Shown: positions 7,228-14,041, counted from the stretch's first letter. The stretch is DNA of 14,253 nt from CAZMXI01 sp964570205 (GCA_964570205.1 CAZMXI010000130.1:1-14253), one strand, 5' to 3'. Numbers and translations: made by a program. The notes: generated from the letters alone by a model not told the origin.

Positions 7228-7485
7228 TCAGTCATCACACGGCTCAGCGCCGCATGGCGTGTCCCGGCCGCAACAAGGCTGGTCGCGCCCGCAACTGGGC
7301 CGGACCTGGGAATAGTCGGTCGAGTGGAACCCGGAGCCTTTGAAGATCACCGCGGCGCCGGCGCCAATCAGTCTGCGCACCTGCCCGCCGCATTCGGGGC
7401 AGGTGGTCAATGGGGGATCAGACATCTTCTGGAGCCGGTCGAAACGGTGTCCGCACGAATTGCACTGATAGTCATATGTTGGCAT
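7228..7485 (-). CDS. FmdB-type zinc-ribbon protein with Cys-rich tail
   Basis: This is an 85-aa protein of the FmdB/CxxC zinc-ribbon regulatory family. It begins with the family signature MPTYDYQCNSCGHRF. Cys8/Cys11 and Cys29/Cys32 (CPECGG) form a four-cysteine zinc site. A middle segment, VRRLIGAGAAVIFKGSGFHSTDY, is the usual continuation in this family. The last 21 residues are unusual: five more cysteines (65, 71, 72, 78, 83) in a repeated CGRDxPC pattern with Asp, possibly a second metal site. The ATG at 7485 is chosen because it begins the family signature and has AGGGAG 8 nt upstream; the open frame continues to 7593 without a better start. It is third in the minus-strand operon. The molecular role of the family is not established. 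Confidence 0.87.
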   Translation of the reverse strand: MPTYDYQCNSCGHRFDRLQKMSDPPLTTCPECGGQVRRLIGAGAAVIFKGSGFHSTDYSQVRPSCGRDQPCCGRDTPCGAEPCDD

Positions 7486-7549
7486 CGCCGTGACTCCCTT
7501 GAGCCATCGCACACCCCGCGAAAGTGTGCCCATCACGCAGAAATCGCTC

Positions 7550-7574
7550 GCCGGGCGAGTTGTCGTCGCCCGGC
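7550..7574 (-). terminator. Hairpin between the DUF5320 and zinc-ribbon genes
   Basis: GCCGGGCGA (7550-7558) and TCGCCCGGC (7566-7574) make a perfect 9-bp stem with a 7-nt loop, about 15 nt past the DUF5320 stop codon. In the minus-strand direction it is followed by GAGCGATTTCTG, only a short T run. It could be a partial terminator or a processing site that lowers expression of the downstream genes relative to the first two. Confidence 0.4.
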
Positions 7575-7589
7575 AGCCGCGGTTCGGGA

Positions 7590-7976
7590 TCATTCCTTCT
7601 TCTTTGCCCGGGCCTCAATCTCGTCAATCTGCCTGCGGATTCCATCCAGGGTATCTGCGAAGTACTTGGCTTGCTCCTTGAGCGCGTTGACCTGCTGTTC
7701 AGGGCTCATGTCGGGGACAGTGGGCATGACCACTTGGGGGACGGCGCGGCCGAACCCAGGCCACCCGGTCGCCGCTCGCTGCCAGCCCGTCAGGCCGGTC
7801 GCGTAGAACTGATTCCGCCAGCCGCGACCGCCGCCCCCGCGACGGCCCCGACCCCGGAAGCCCCGCCCGCCGACGTCGTTGACATAGCCGAGAACCGTGT
7901 TGCCCGTGCAATAGCCCGCTGCGCGCCCTGTCATGGGTCCCTTTCCGGCCGGGCCGGTTCGATCACCACCTGGCAT
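7590..7976 (-). CDS. DUF5320 family protein, Gly/Arg-rich
   Basis: This 128-aa protein matches the DUF5320 family by its opening, MPGGDRTGPAGKGPMTGRAAGYC, with Cys23. Residues about 35-55 are a Gly/Arg run (GRGFRGRGRRGGGGRGWR), and residues about 92-128 form a charged amphipathic helix that looks like a short coiled coil and ends in KKKE. The start at 7976 is chosen because AAGGAG lies 6 nt upstream and the family signature begins there; the open frame extends to 8009 without support. DUF5320 genes are commonly found beside NifX/NifB-like cluster-binding proteins in anaerobes, as here. Function is unknown; a small scaffold or chaperone for the NifX-like partner is speculation. Confidence 0.85.
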   Translation of the reverse strand: MPGGDRTGPAGKGPMTGRAAGYCTGNTVLGYVNDVGGRGFRGRGRRGGGGRGWRNQFYATGLTGWQRAATGWPGFGRAVPQVVMPTVPDMSPEQQVNALKEQAKYFADTLDGIRRQIDEIEARAKKKE

Positions 7977-7996
7977 TTTGTTCTCCTTCAAGTTGC

Positions 7997-8013
7997 GAGG
8001 TTGCATCAACCTC
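7997..8013 (-). promoter_or_regulatory. Short perfect hairpin in the leader of the DUF5320 gene
   Basis: GAGGTTG (7997-8003) and CAACCTC (8007-8013) pair perfectly around a 3-nt loop, just upstream of the AAGGAG ribosome-binding site (7983-7988) in the 182-bp gap after the NifX-like gene. It may protect a processed 5' end or affect access of ribosomes. No other confident element is visible in this gap. Confidence 0.35.
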
Positions 8014-8158
8014 TGGGTATCGTTCTTGTCTTCCGTTCCGTTAACCGGCGGAATGGCAGCATCCCAGCGGGTACGGAGCGATTCCTGTCAATGGAGCCCC
8101 GGGCCATTCCCTCCGGACGAGGCGAACCATCGTTGATCGTTTGTCTCGTCGCCCGGTC

Positions 8159-8539
8159 TCAGTCGCTGCGTCGGCGACGTCTGGCTCTGAATCGTCGTCG
8201 CCGCCCGCAACAGCCCGGCATGAGGAAGGCTCCCTGCTGCAATTGGCCGCGGGCGAAGGCCAGAAGCACCTGCTCGACGTCGCCGCAAGTTTGGGGAATC
8301 AGGTCGATTCCAGCCGAATGAATCGCCATTCTCAACGGCCATGAGATCGCGCCGCAGACTAAGACCTCTGTCCCGATCTGGGCGAGGCGTGCGGCTCGAG
8401 CCTGGGAATCCTCGGCATCAAAGGCCACATCCCGTCGGCTCAGCTCAACACCGTTTTCGATGTCAACGACGAGGATGTTTCCCGCGACATCAAACACCGG
8501 GCTGATTCGGCCCTGCCAATGCGGTATTGCGACCTTCAT
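8159..8539 (-). CDS. NifX/NifB-like dinitrogenase iron-molybdenum cofactor family protein
   Basis: This is a 126-aa protein of the dinitrogenase iron-molybdenum cofactor biosynthesis fold (NifX/NifY/VnfX/orange-protein type), whose members carry Mo-, Fe- or Cu-containing clusters. The start MKVAIPHWQGRISPVFDVA is the family signature. Residues 55-65 (IGTEVLVCGAIS) and 72-83 (AIHSAGIDLIPQ) match the later strands. The C-terminus has Cys110-Cys111 followed by a strongly basic tail, 11 arginines in the last 15 residues. The ATG at 8539 is preferred over a GTG at 8557 because the latter falls inside the sigma54 promoter core and the family begins at MKVA. It is the first gene of the operon. The actual cluster is unknown; no nif structural genes are present, so nitrogen fixation is not implied. 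Confidence 0.87.
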   Translation of the reverse strand: MKVAIPHWQGRISPVFDVAGNILVVDIENGVELSRRDVAFDAEDSQARAARLAQIGTEVLVCGAISWPLRMAIHSAGIDLIPQTCGDVEQVLLAFARGQLQQGAFLMPGCCGRRRRFRARRRRRSD

Positions 8540-8554
8540 CTTCACGGCAGGTAT

Positions 8555-8571
8555 CACAATTCTCGTGCCAG
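8555..8571 (-). promoter_or_regulatory. Sigma54 (-24/-12) promoter of the NifX-like operon
   Basis: Read on the minus strand, CTGGCACG is followed by 4 nt (AGAA) and TTGTG. This matches the sigma54 consensus TGGCACG-N4-TTGCW except for the C at -12. The invariant GG of the -24 element and the spacing are correct. Transcription would start near 8544, only about 5 nt before the ATG at 8539. A sigma54-dependent activator gene lies divergently upstream, which fits. The match is read directly from the sequence; activity is inferred. Confidence 0.75.
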
Positions 8572-8641
8572 CTCGTCACGAATATCGTAAATATCTGTTG
8601 TGTATTGGCTTGTATTAATGATGATCGACGAATGAAAAATG

Positions 8642-8700
8642 GATAATCGAGCAATAATGATGTACTCCGCGCCGGTAACATTGTATTATGCGCGATTATC
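8642..8700. promoter_or_regulatory. Inverted pair of 12-bp elements, candidate activator-binding sites
   Basis: GATAATCGAGCA at 8642-8653 and the reverse complement of GATAATCGCGCA at 8689-8700 share 11 of 12 bases in inverted orientation. They lie about 100-155 bp upstream of the predicted sigma54 start site, the usual place for enhancer-type sites, and 33-91 bp before the regulator's own ATG. The DNA between them and the promoter is AT-rich and includes two TGTATT copies 10 bp apart (8601-8606 and 8611-8616). Binding by the adjacent regulator is inferred. Confidence 0.5.
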
Positions 8701-8733
8701 ACTGAAAGGCGATGGGCGGGATGAGGTAGGCGG

Positions 8734-10104
8734 ATGGCAGACAGCACAGGCGAAACACTTGATCGCGAAGCCACGATTCTTGACTCGATCAACGAGGGGG
8801 TGTTTACGGTCGATCGTGAGTGGCGAATCACCGCCTTCAATCGCGCGGCCGAGCGCATTACCGGCGTGCCCCGTGAGCAGGCCGTCGGCAGTCCGTGTTG
8901 TGAAGTCTTCCGCGCAGACATCTGCGAGAGGAATTGCGCGCTGCGTCGAACGATGGAAAACGGCAAGCCCATCGTCAACGCCGCCGGCCATATCGTGAGC
9001 CAGAGCGGCATGCGCATCCCGATCCGAATCGCGACAGCGCTGCTGAAGGACCGCAACGGCGAGATCATCGGCGGAGTCGAGACGTTCCAGGATCTCACCC
9101 AGATGGAACAACTGCAGAAGGAACTGCATGCCCGCTACAGCTTTGAAGACATCGTCGGCAGAAGCCAGGCCATGATGCGCCTGTTCGAGATTCTGCCCCA
9201 GATAGCCGCCAGTCGAAGCACCGTTCTGATTGAGGGCGCCAGCGGGACGGGCAAGGAGTTGTTCGCACGCGCGATACATAACCTCTCACCTCGAAAGGAG
9301 AAGCCATTTGTGGCGGTGAACTGCGCCGCTCTGCCCGACACTCTGCTGGAAAGCGAGCTTTTCGGACACAAGGCGGGGGCGTTTACCGACGCCAAGCGAG
9401 ACAAACCCGGCCGGTTCCAACTGGCAGAGGGTGGGACCATTTTCCTGGATGAAATCGGGGATATTTCTCAGGCCATGCAGGTGCGCTTGCTTCGGGTCCT
9501 TCAGGAACGCGTGGTCGAACCGCTCGGCGGCGTCAAGCCAAGTCCGGTCGACATCCGCGTCATCGCGGCCACCAACAAGAATCTCACCAAGCTTGTCCGT
9601 CGGGGGCAGTTTCGAGAGGACCTGTACTATCGCGTGCGTGTGGTTCATCTGGCGCTGCCGGGCCTGAACAAGCGGCGTGAGGACATCCCCTTGCTGGTGG
9701 ATCACTTGATTGCCAGGTTCAACCGTCTTCAGGGCAGGCAGATCGTGGGTGTCGCGGACGAGGTGATGGCCCGTCTGATGGAGCACGACTATCCCGGCAA
9801 CGTCCGGGAACTGGAGAACATCATCGAGCAGGCGTTTGTCCTGTGCCGCGGTGGCGTGATTGAATTGACTCACCTGCCGCCGGAGCTTCGTCCAGCGGCG
9901 GGGCGGGGAGGCCCGGAAGGCGGGCCGATGAGTCTGGAGGCCATTGAGCGGTTGTTCATCTCCGAGACGCTTCAGCGCCGCGGCGGCAACCGCAAACTGG
10001 CGGCAAAGGACCTGGGCATCAATGTCAGCACACTCTACCGGAAGATTGCATCGCTTGGCATCGAGACGCCTGACGCCGATGGTCGGGGCAAGCGAAGACA
10101 ATAG
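8734..10104 (+). CDS. Sigma54-dependent transcriptional activator with Cys-bearing PAS domain
   Basis: This is a 456-aa bacterial enhancer-binding protein. Residues about 12-125 are a PAS sensor domain with an inserted cysteine group: Cys55, Cys56, Cys64 and Cys68 (CCEVFRADICERNC). The AAA+ domain (about 135-375) contains Walker A GASGTGKE (168-175), the sigma54-contact loop as GAFTDA (215-220) where GAFTGA is usual, Walker B TIFLDEIGD (235-243), and the arginine-containing FREDLYYR (293-300). Residues about 405-445 are a Fis-type helix-turn-helix. There is no response-regulator receiver domain, so it probably senses a signal directly through the PAS cysteines, perhaps redox state or an Fe-S cluster. 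GAGGT lies 6 nt before the ATG. It is divergent from the NifX-like operon, which has a sigma54 promoter and is the probable target; autoregulation is possible. Confidence 0.95.
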   Translation: MADSTGETLDREATILDSINEGVFTVDREWRITAFNRAAERITGVPREQAVGSPCCEVFRADICERNCALRRTMENGKPIVNAAGHIVSQSGMRIPIRIATALLKDRNGEIIGGVETFQDLTQMEQLQKELHARYSFEDIVGRSQAMMRLFEILPQIAASRSTVLIEGASGTGKELFARAIHNLSPRKEKPFVAVNCAALPDTLLESELFGHKAGAFTDAKRDKPGRFQLAEGGTIFLDEIGDISQAMQVRLLRVLQERVVEPLGGVKPSPVDIRVIAATNKNLTKLVRRGQFREDLYYRVRVVHLALPGLNKRREDIPLLVDHLIARFNRLQGRQIVGVADEVMARLMEHDYPGNVRELENIIEQAFVLCRGGVIELTHLPPELRPAAGRGGPEGGPMSLEAIERLFISETLQRRGGNRKLAAKDLGINVSTLYRKIASLGIETPDADGRGKRRQ

Positions 10105-10139
10105 CGCGATCTGCACGGTTGGCCGCCCTCTGCGTCCGC

Positions 10140-11171
10140 TCAGGGCGCTGGCGGAATCAGAGCGTCACGGATCGGCTCCACCCACCGGGCGTTGCGGATG
10201 TCGTAGACAATGAAGTCGCTGTCGAACTGCCAGTAACCCCAGCTCCAGCCACGTTCTTCCGCTGCCCTGGCGACAAAGCCGACATAACGCACACGAGAGG
10301 CCATGTCAGCCTTGTCGTACGCTCCAAACTCTCCCAGGTAGATCGGCCGCCGGTTCCGGGCCGCCCATGCGCTGGCTTTGTCAAAGTCATTTTCCACCGC
10401 CCGTCGCTCGGCTTCGGTGGCGTTCCACGGGATGCCCGACGCGTCCTTGTGGCTCGACCAGCTCGCTCCCTGGTGAGTGAAAGCCATGGGGCTGTAGTAG
10501 TGAACTGTCACGATCAGGTTTCGGTCATCTTCCGGCAACCGCAGCTTGTCGAGTTGTCCGATGCCGTTCCACTGGCCGGGCCCGATGATGACAGTTCGGG
10601 AGGGGTTGCTTCGGCGGATGATGCCCAGTGCCTCGGCCAGGAACTCGTTCCACATCTCGGGCGTGAGTTTGCCGTTGGGCTCATTGAGGATTTCAAACAG
10701 GACGTCATGAGGGCGATTCTCGCAGCGATCGGCAATCTGGGTCCATATGGCCAGGAATCGATCCTTGAGGCCGACAGGGTCCTTGGCCATGGTGGTGAAC
10801 TCATGGAAGTCGAGTATCACCAGCAACTGGTTTGCCACGGCCTGTTCCACCGCCCAGTCGAGCGTCTGCAGGTAGGCATCGGGCAGCTTGTGGTCGGGAC
10901 CGGGTCTGGCATCGCGGAAGGGATGCAGGTTGATCCGCACGTGGTTGAACTCCGCCTCGCGGATCAGCCTGAAATGCTCGGCCTGGAACCGGCCCTTGGC
11001 CCGGTCTCGCCACAACGGATCATAGCCGATGATGTTGACGCCACGTCCCAGTCGCTTGTTCTGTGCGAAGGCGTCGGGCGCGGATGTCTGCGCCGGGCAC
11101 CATGCCCCTGCAATCGCCACAAGTGCGAACGTGGCCATCTGAACGAGGAGACGAATCGATGAGCAGTTCAC
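10140..11171 (-). CDS. Secreted glycoside hydrolase family 5 (cellulase-like) protein
   Basis: This 343-aa predicted exported TIM-barrel hydrolase is of the GH5 type, retaining beta-glycanases such as endoglucanase and mannanase. An N-terminal signal peptide of about 30 residues precedes RGVNIIGYDP. Arg79 in HVRINLHPF and His124 (DFHEF) fit the conserved barrel positions. Glu164 in FEILNEPNG is the acid/base and Glu281 in YLGEFGAY the nucleophile. His224-Tyr225 in VHYYSP matches another conserved strand. Length is normal for a single catalytic domain and there is no carbohydrate-binding module. The GTG start at 11171 is chosen because GGGAG lies about 8 nt upstream; the ATG at 11138 has no such site. 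It is the last gene of a three-gene operon, 27 bp after the phosphoesterase. The glycan substrate cannot be stated. Confidence 0.9.
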   Translation of the reverse strand: MNCSSIRLLVQMATFALVAIAGAWCPAQTSAPDAFAQNKRLGRGVNIIGYDPLWRDRAKGRFQAEHFRLIREAEFNHVRINLHPFRDARPGPDHKLPDAYLQTLDWAVEQAVANQLLVILDFHEFTTMAKDPVGLKDRFLAIWTQIADRCENRPHDVLFEILNEPNGKLTPEMWNEFLAEALGIIRRSNPSRTVIIGPGQWNGIGQLDKLRLPEDDRNLIVTVHYYSPMAFTHQGASWSSHKDASGIPWNATEAERRAVENDFDKASAWAARNRRPIYLGEFGAYDKADMASRVRYVGFVARAAEERGWSWGYWQFDSDFIVYDIRNARWVEPIRDALIPPAP

Positions 11172-11198
11172 GGTGGTTTGCTCCCGTCTGCTGCTTTG

Positions 11199-12182
11199 CT
11201 AATGAGCCTGTGCGGGCTGGACCCAGTCGACATTCCTGATCGTCCTGGCCGAGCCATCGTCCTTGATCCTGTCGATCGAAGGGCAATAGACCCGCGTGGT
11301 GATGCTTTTCTGTTTCGGATCGATCTCAAAGAGGCGGACCGGGTTGGTGACGCCATCGTGGTAGCACTGGAGGAACTGATGCACGGTGTTGCCATGTTCG
11401 CCCTTGTCGGCGCGATATGCGTGTGAGCCAACATGGCCGCAAAAGACCACGCGGGCGTTGGCGCAGGGCCTGACCAGATTGTCGAAGATGTATTGAGGGC
11501 TCTTGTCGCCGTAGCCGCCATTGTTGGCCTGAATATTGCCGTTGGCCGCCAGAAAGGCGTGGGTCAGGAGGATGACATTGTGATGCGGATGCTCTTCGAT
11601 GACCTTCCGAGCCCATTCGATCGGCTCGGGTCGGGCCCAGAGTTCGAGAGTGACAACCAGCCAGTCCAAGCCGCCGGCCCGGAAAGTCCTATAGGCGTTT
11701 TCAACTCTGTTGTCCTGCCAGGTGTGCCCGACGACTTTCAAGCGGGTGGCCGGGAAATAGGTGTTGAAGGTGGTTGTGTTACGCTGATTGGCGTTGGTCT
11801 TGCCGGGGGCGGCGCTGCCGCCTTCCTTGGTTGCGGCTGTATCGTGGTTACCCACTGCCAGAGCATAGGGAATGTCGGCGTCATCGAGCAGCTTGAAGGC
11901 CCGGCTGGCTCGCTCATACTGGATGTGATCCGGGGTGTCCCAGTTGAGCAGGTCGCCGACATGGAGGACCATCGCGAGGTTGAGGTCCCGGCGATGAGCG
12001 ACCAGCCATTGAAGGCGGTTAACCAGCCGATCATCATCGGCTTTCAGGATTTCCTGCTGGGAGTCTGGTATGACCGCCAGGGTGAACTTCTCCTGAGCGG
12101 AGACGGGGCAGACCAGCAGGCCCAGGACAAGCGCTCCGATGGAAACCGTGAAGCCACACCGCGTGAACGATCGCTGCATCAT
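11199..12182 (-). CDS. Secreted calcineurin-like metallophosphoesterase
   Basis: This 327-aa protein has a signal peptide ending near residue 29 (PVSAQ) and a calcineurin-like phosphoesterase domain. The metal motifs appear in order: Asp40 in VIPDSQ (Gln42 where most members have His), Gly76-Asp77 in HVGDLLNW, Asn112-His113-Asp114 in VGNHD, His208 in LLTHAF, and His250 and His254 in CGHVGSH. Such exported enzymes hydrolyse phosphomonoesters or diesters; the substrate is unknown. AGGGAG lies 6 nt before the ATG at 12182; a second ATG follows immediately and is an equal alternative. It lies between the 592-aa protein gene (80-bp gap) and the GH5 gene (27-bp gap) and is probably co-transcribed with both. 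Confidence 0.9.
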   Translation of the reverse strand: MMQRSFTRCGFTVSIGALVLGLLVCPVSAQEKFTLAVIPDSQQEILKADDDRLVNRLQWLVAHRRDLNLAMVLHVGDLLNWDTPDHIQYERASRAFKLLDDADIPYALAVGNHDTAATKEGGSAAPGKTNANQRNTTTFNTYFPATRLKVVGHTWQDNRVENAYRTFRAGGLDWLVVTLELWARPEPIEWARKVIEEHPHHNVILLTHAFLAANGNIQANNGGYGDKSPQYIFDNLVRPCANARVVFCGHVGSHAYRADKGEHGNTVHQFLQCYHDGVTNPVRLFEIDPKQKSITTRVYCPSIDRIKDDGSARTIRNVDWVQPAQAH

Positions 12183-12238
12183 GAAGTGCTCCCTTGTGCG
12201 TCAGACTTGAATCCGCCGCAAAGCCGCGCGTCTGGCCC

Positions 12239-12264
12239 GATTCTTCCCGGCCGGGGGGAGGATC
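12239..12264 (-). other. Imperfect GC-rich hairpin over the stop of the 592-aa protein gene
   Basis: An imperfect inverted repeat (8 of 10 positions pair, 6-nt loop, with the palindrome CCCGGCCGGG at 12246-12255) overlaps the stop codon at 12263-12265. It may be an intercistronic processing or attenuation structure between the first and second genes of the operon. The evidence is structural only and weak. Confidence 0.25.
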
Positions 12265-14041
12265 AGTTGCTCACATGATATCGTTGAATGACCGGCCAGT
12301 CGCCTGCCAGGTCGAATGCGTACTGTTGCGTCTTGCCGGGGTACCTGATTCGAACCTTCTCGACGCCCTGATTATGCGGGTTGCAGGCCACGATCAGGGC
12401 CGTCTTCCCATCGGCCGACAGTTTGATCCGCGCGAGCGGTTCCTTGTAGTAGTTCATATAGCTCGGGTAGCGTTCATCGCCGACGCGCCAGACGCCGTTT
12501 TTCGAAGTGCATATCTCCGGCATCACCCATGGGGTGGGTGCTTCAATGATGTCCTTGTTCTGGCTGGCCTGCCACATGCCCAGAATGTGGTAGTTGTAGA
12601 AGCCGAAGTACTTGACGTAGTAGTTGAGGTGGGCTTCCACGCCGTTGATGTTGCGCTTGGCGATGGGCTCGCGGATGCGCCAGTCGGTGTAATCCTCCAG
12701 TTCTTCGGAGTATCGGGCGCCGACTTCCCAGCACTGGAGGCCATCCATCACGCAATGGCCGAACAGCGAGAGGGCATAGGTGGATGATGCGGGAACCTGG
12801 TGCTTGAGGTCCTCGAGTCGCGTCTTGCCCCTGGCGTCGGTGAACCGGTACTGAGAAAGCGGATAGCCATCGACAAACTCAACCTGGATCCAGGTTGACA
12901 GGACATTGAGCACCTGCGGGCGGGCAAGCTTGCCCTGCTCCCATTCCTGCAGGAAGGCGTAAAGCTGGGAAGGCTTGGAGTTATTGATCCAGTAGACCGA
13001 GGGATTGCCGAGATTCAGGTTGCACCGCTTGAATACCGGCGCCAGGTCGGCGGCGGGATCGTTGTACTTGTCTCGCCACTGCTTGGCGCCCGTGAGATCG
13101 ATCACGCCGGTGGGCTTGCCCTCGTAGAAGCTGTCGAAGATGCGGAAGGACGACTTCAGTACCCCCACGCCCCAGCAGCCGATCAGCACGTCCGGGCGGC
13201 GGGCGCGGACGTCGCCGATCAGCCTGGCAAAGGCTTCGTACTGGTGATCCTGCCACGCGTGGCTGTTGGGGGCCTCGAAGTCGGGGATGATGATGGAACA
13301 GGTGTCGGCATAATGGTGGAAGGGCCCGATCTGCCAGTTCTTCGGATCGGTGGGGTCTACTGTGAAATCATTTCCATGATGGGCAATCCACTCGTTGTCG
13401 GTGAAAAGCAGGCCGCGGCGCTCGCGCGTGCCGGCCGAGCCGTTGTGGGTCATGGCGCAGGGCGCCACATGGGTGAAGCCAAAGTCATACATCGGGCACT
13501 GGCCCTTGCGATCCTGCTGGCGGGCCTTGGCGGCTCCCTGCCAGAGGGCAACCTTGCCGCGTGGCAGCGTCCAGCCGGAAGGGAACCAGTTGCCTTCGTC
13601 AAAGTCATACGCCAAGCGGTCGGTGGGGACACGAAACCATTCCGGCAGGCCGATGCGCTGCTTGCCGCCCAGCAGGATGATCTCCTGGTAGCTCTGTCTC
13701 ACCTCCCACGGCTTGGCGGGGTTGTAGAACTCGACGGTCAGGTTGACCGGCAGGCCGGAGAACTCCGGGGGGAACCTGTGCCGCTTCAGCGGCCCGCCCA
13801 TGGGCGCGCCCATGTTGACGGTCCATCGCTTGCCGCAGCCGGGCACTTTGTAAGTGTCCCAGGCGGCATCCGTCACGGTAAGCCCGTCATTCTCCACATC
13901 GCATTCCATGGCCAGAACTCCGGCGTGATTGTGAATGCCCGGCGTCAGTTGCGGCCAGAGTTTGATGGGACGAGTCTGGGCGTTGGCCTGCGCGGCAAAC
14001 ACCGCCGCAATCGAGATGATGAGCCACCGTGTTCTGTTCAT
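12263..14041 (-). CDS. Secreted protein of unknown family, possibly glycosidase-like
   Basis: This is a 592-aa exported protein that I do not recognise. A signal peptide with cleavage motif ANA-Q lies at residues 1-22. Residues about 30-125 look like beta strands (VNLTVEFYNPAKPWEV). Residues about 180-490 are rich in Trp, Tyr, Asp and His and alternate helix and strand in a way that suggests a TIM-barrel; candidate acidic residues include Asp215 and Glu217 in LLFTDNEW and Asp254 and Glu256 in IIPDFEAPN. The last 80 residues (LSADGKTALIVACNPHNQ) resemble the beta-sandwich that ends many glycosidases. The start at 14041 is chosen because AGGA lies 6 nt upstream; a TTG two codons earlier is less likely. 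It is the first gene of the unit with the phosphoesterase and GH5 genes. A carbohydrate-active role is inferred from context and fold impression only. Confidence 0.82.
   Translation of the reverse strand: MNRTRWLIISIAAVFAAQANAQTRPIKLWPQLTPGIHNHAGVLAMECDVENDGLTVTDAAWDTYKVPGCGKRWTVNMGAPMGGPLKRHRFPPEFSGLPVNLTVEFYNPAKPWEVRQSYQEIILLGGKQRIGLPEWFRVPTDRLAYDFDEGNWFPSGWTLPRGKVALWQGAAKARQQDRKGQCPMYDFGFTHVAPCAMTHNGSAGTRERRGLLFTDNEWIAHHGNDFTVDPTDPKNWQIGPFHHYADTCSIIIPDFEAPNSHAWQDHQYEAFARLIGDVRARRPDVLIGCWGVGVLKSSFRIFDSFYEGKPTGVIDLTGAKQWRDKYNDPAADLAPVFKRCNLNLGNPSVYWINNSKPSQLYAFLQEWEQGKLARPQVLNVLSTWIQVEFVDGYPLSQYRFTDARGKTRLEDLKHQVPASSTYALSLFGHCVMDGLQCWEVGARYSEELEDYTDWRIREPIAKRNINGVEAHLNYYVKYFGFYNYHILGMWQASQNKDIIEAPTPWVMPEICTSKNGVWRVGDERYPSYMNYYKEPLARIKLSADGKTALIVACNPHNQGVEKVRIRYPGKTQQYAFDLAGDWPVIQRYHVSN

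Noticed and set aside
8086..8091. Perfect minus-strand TTGACA in the gap before the DUF5320 gene, possible second promoter
   Set aside because: No acceptable -10 element lies 15-19 bp downstream, so only a lone hexamer is left.
8159..8539. Reading the NifX-like gene as evidence of nitrogen fixation
   Set aside because: No nif structural or core biosynthesis genes are present, and this fold is widespread in non-fixing anaerobes.
10105..10139. Terminator between the convergent activator and GH5 genes
   Set aside because: The 35-bp gap shows no convincing stem-loop or T-tract.
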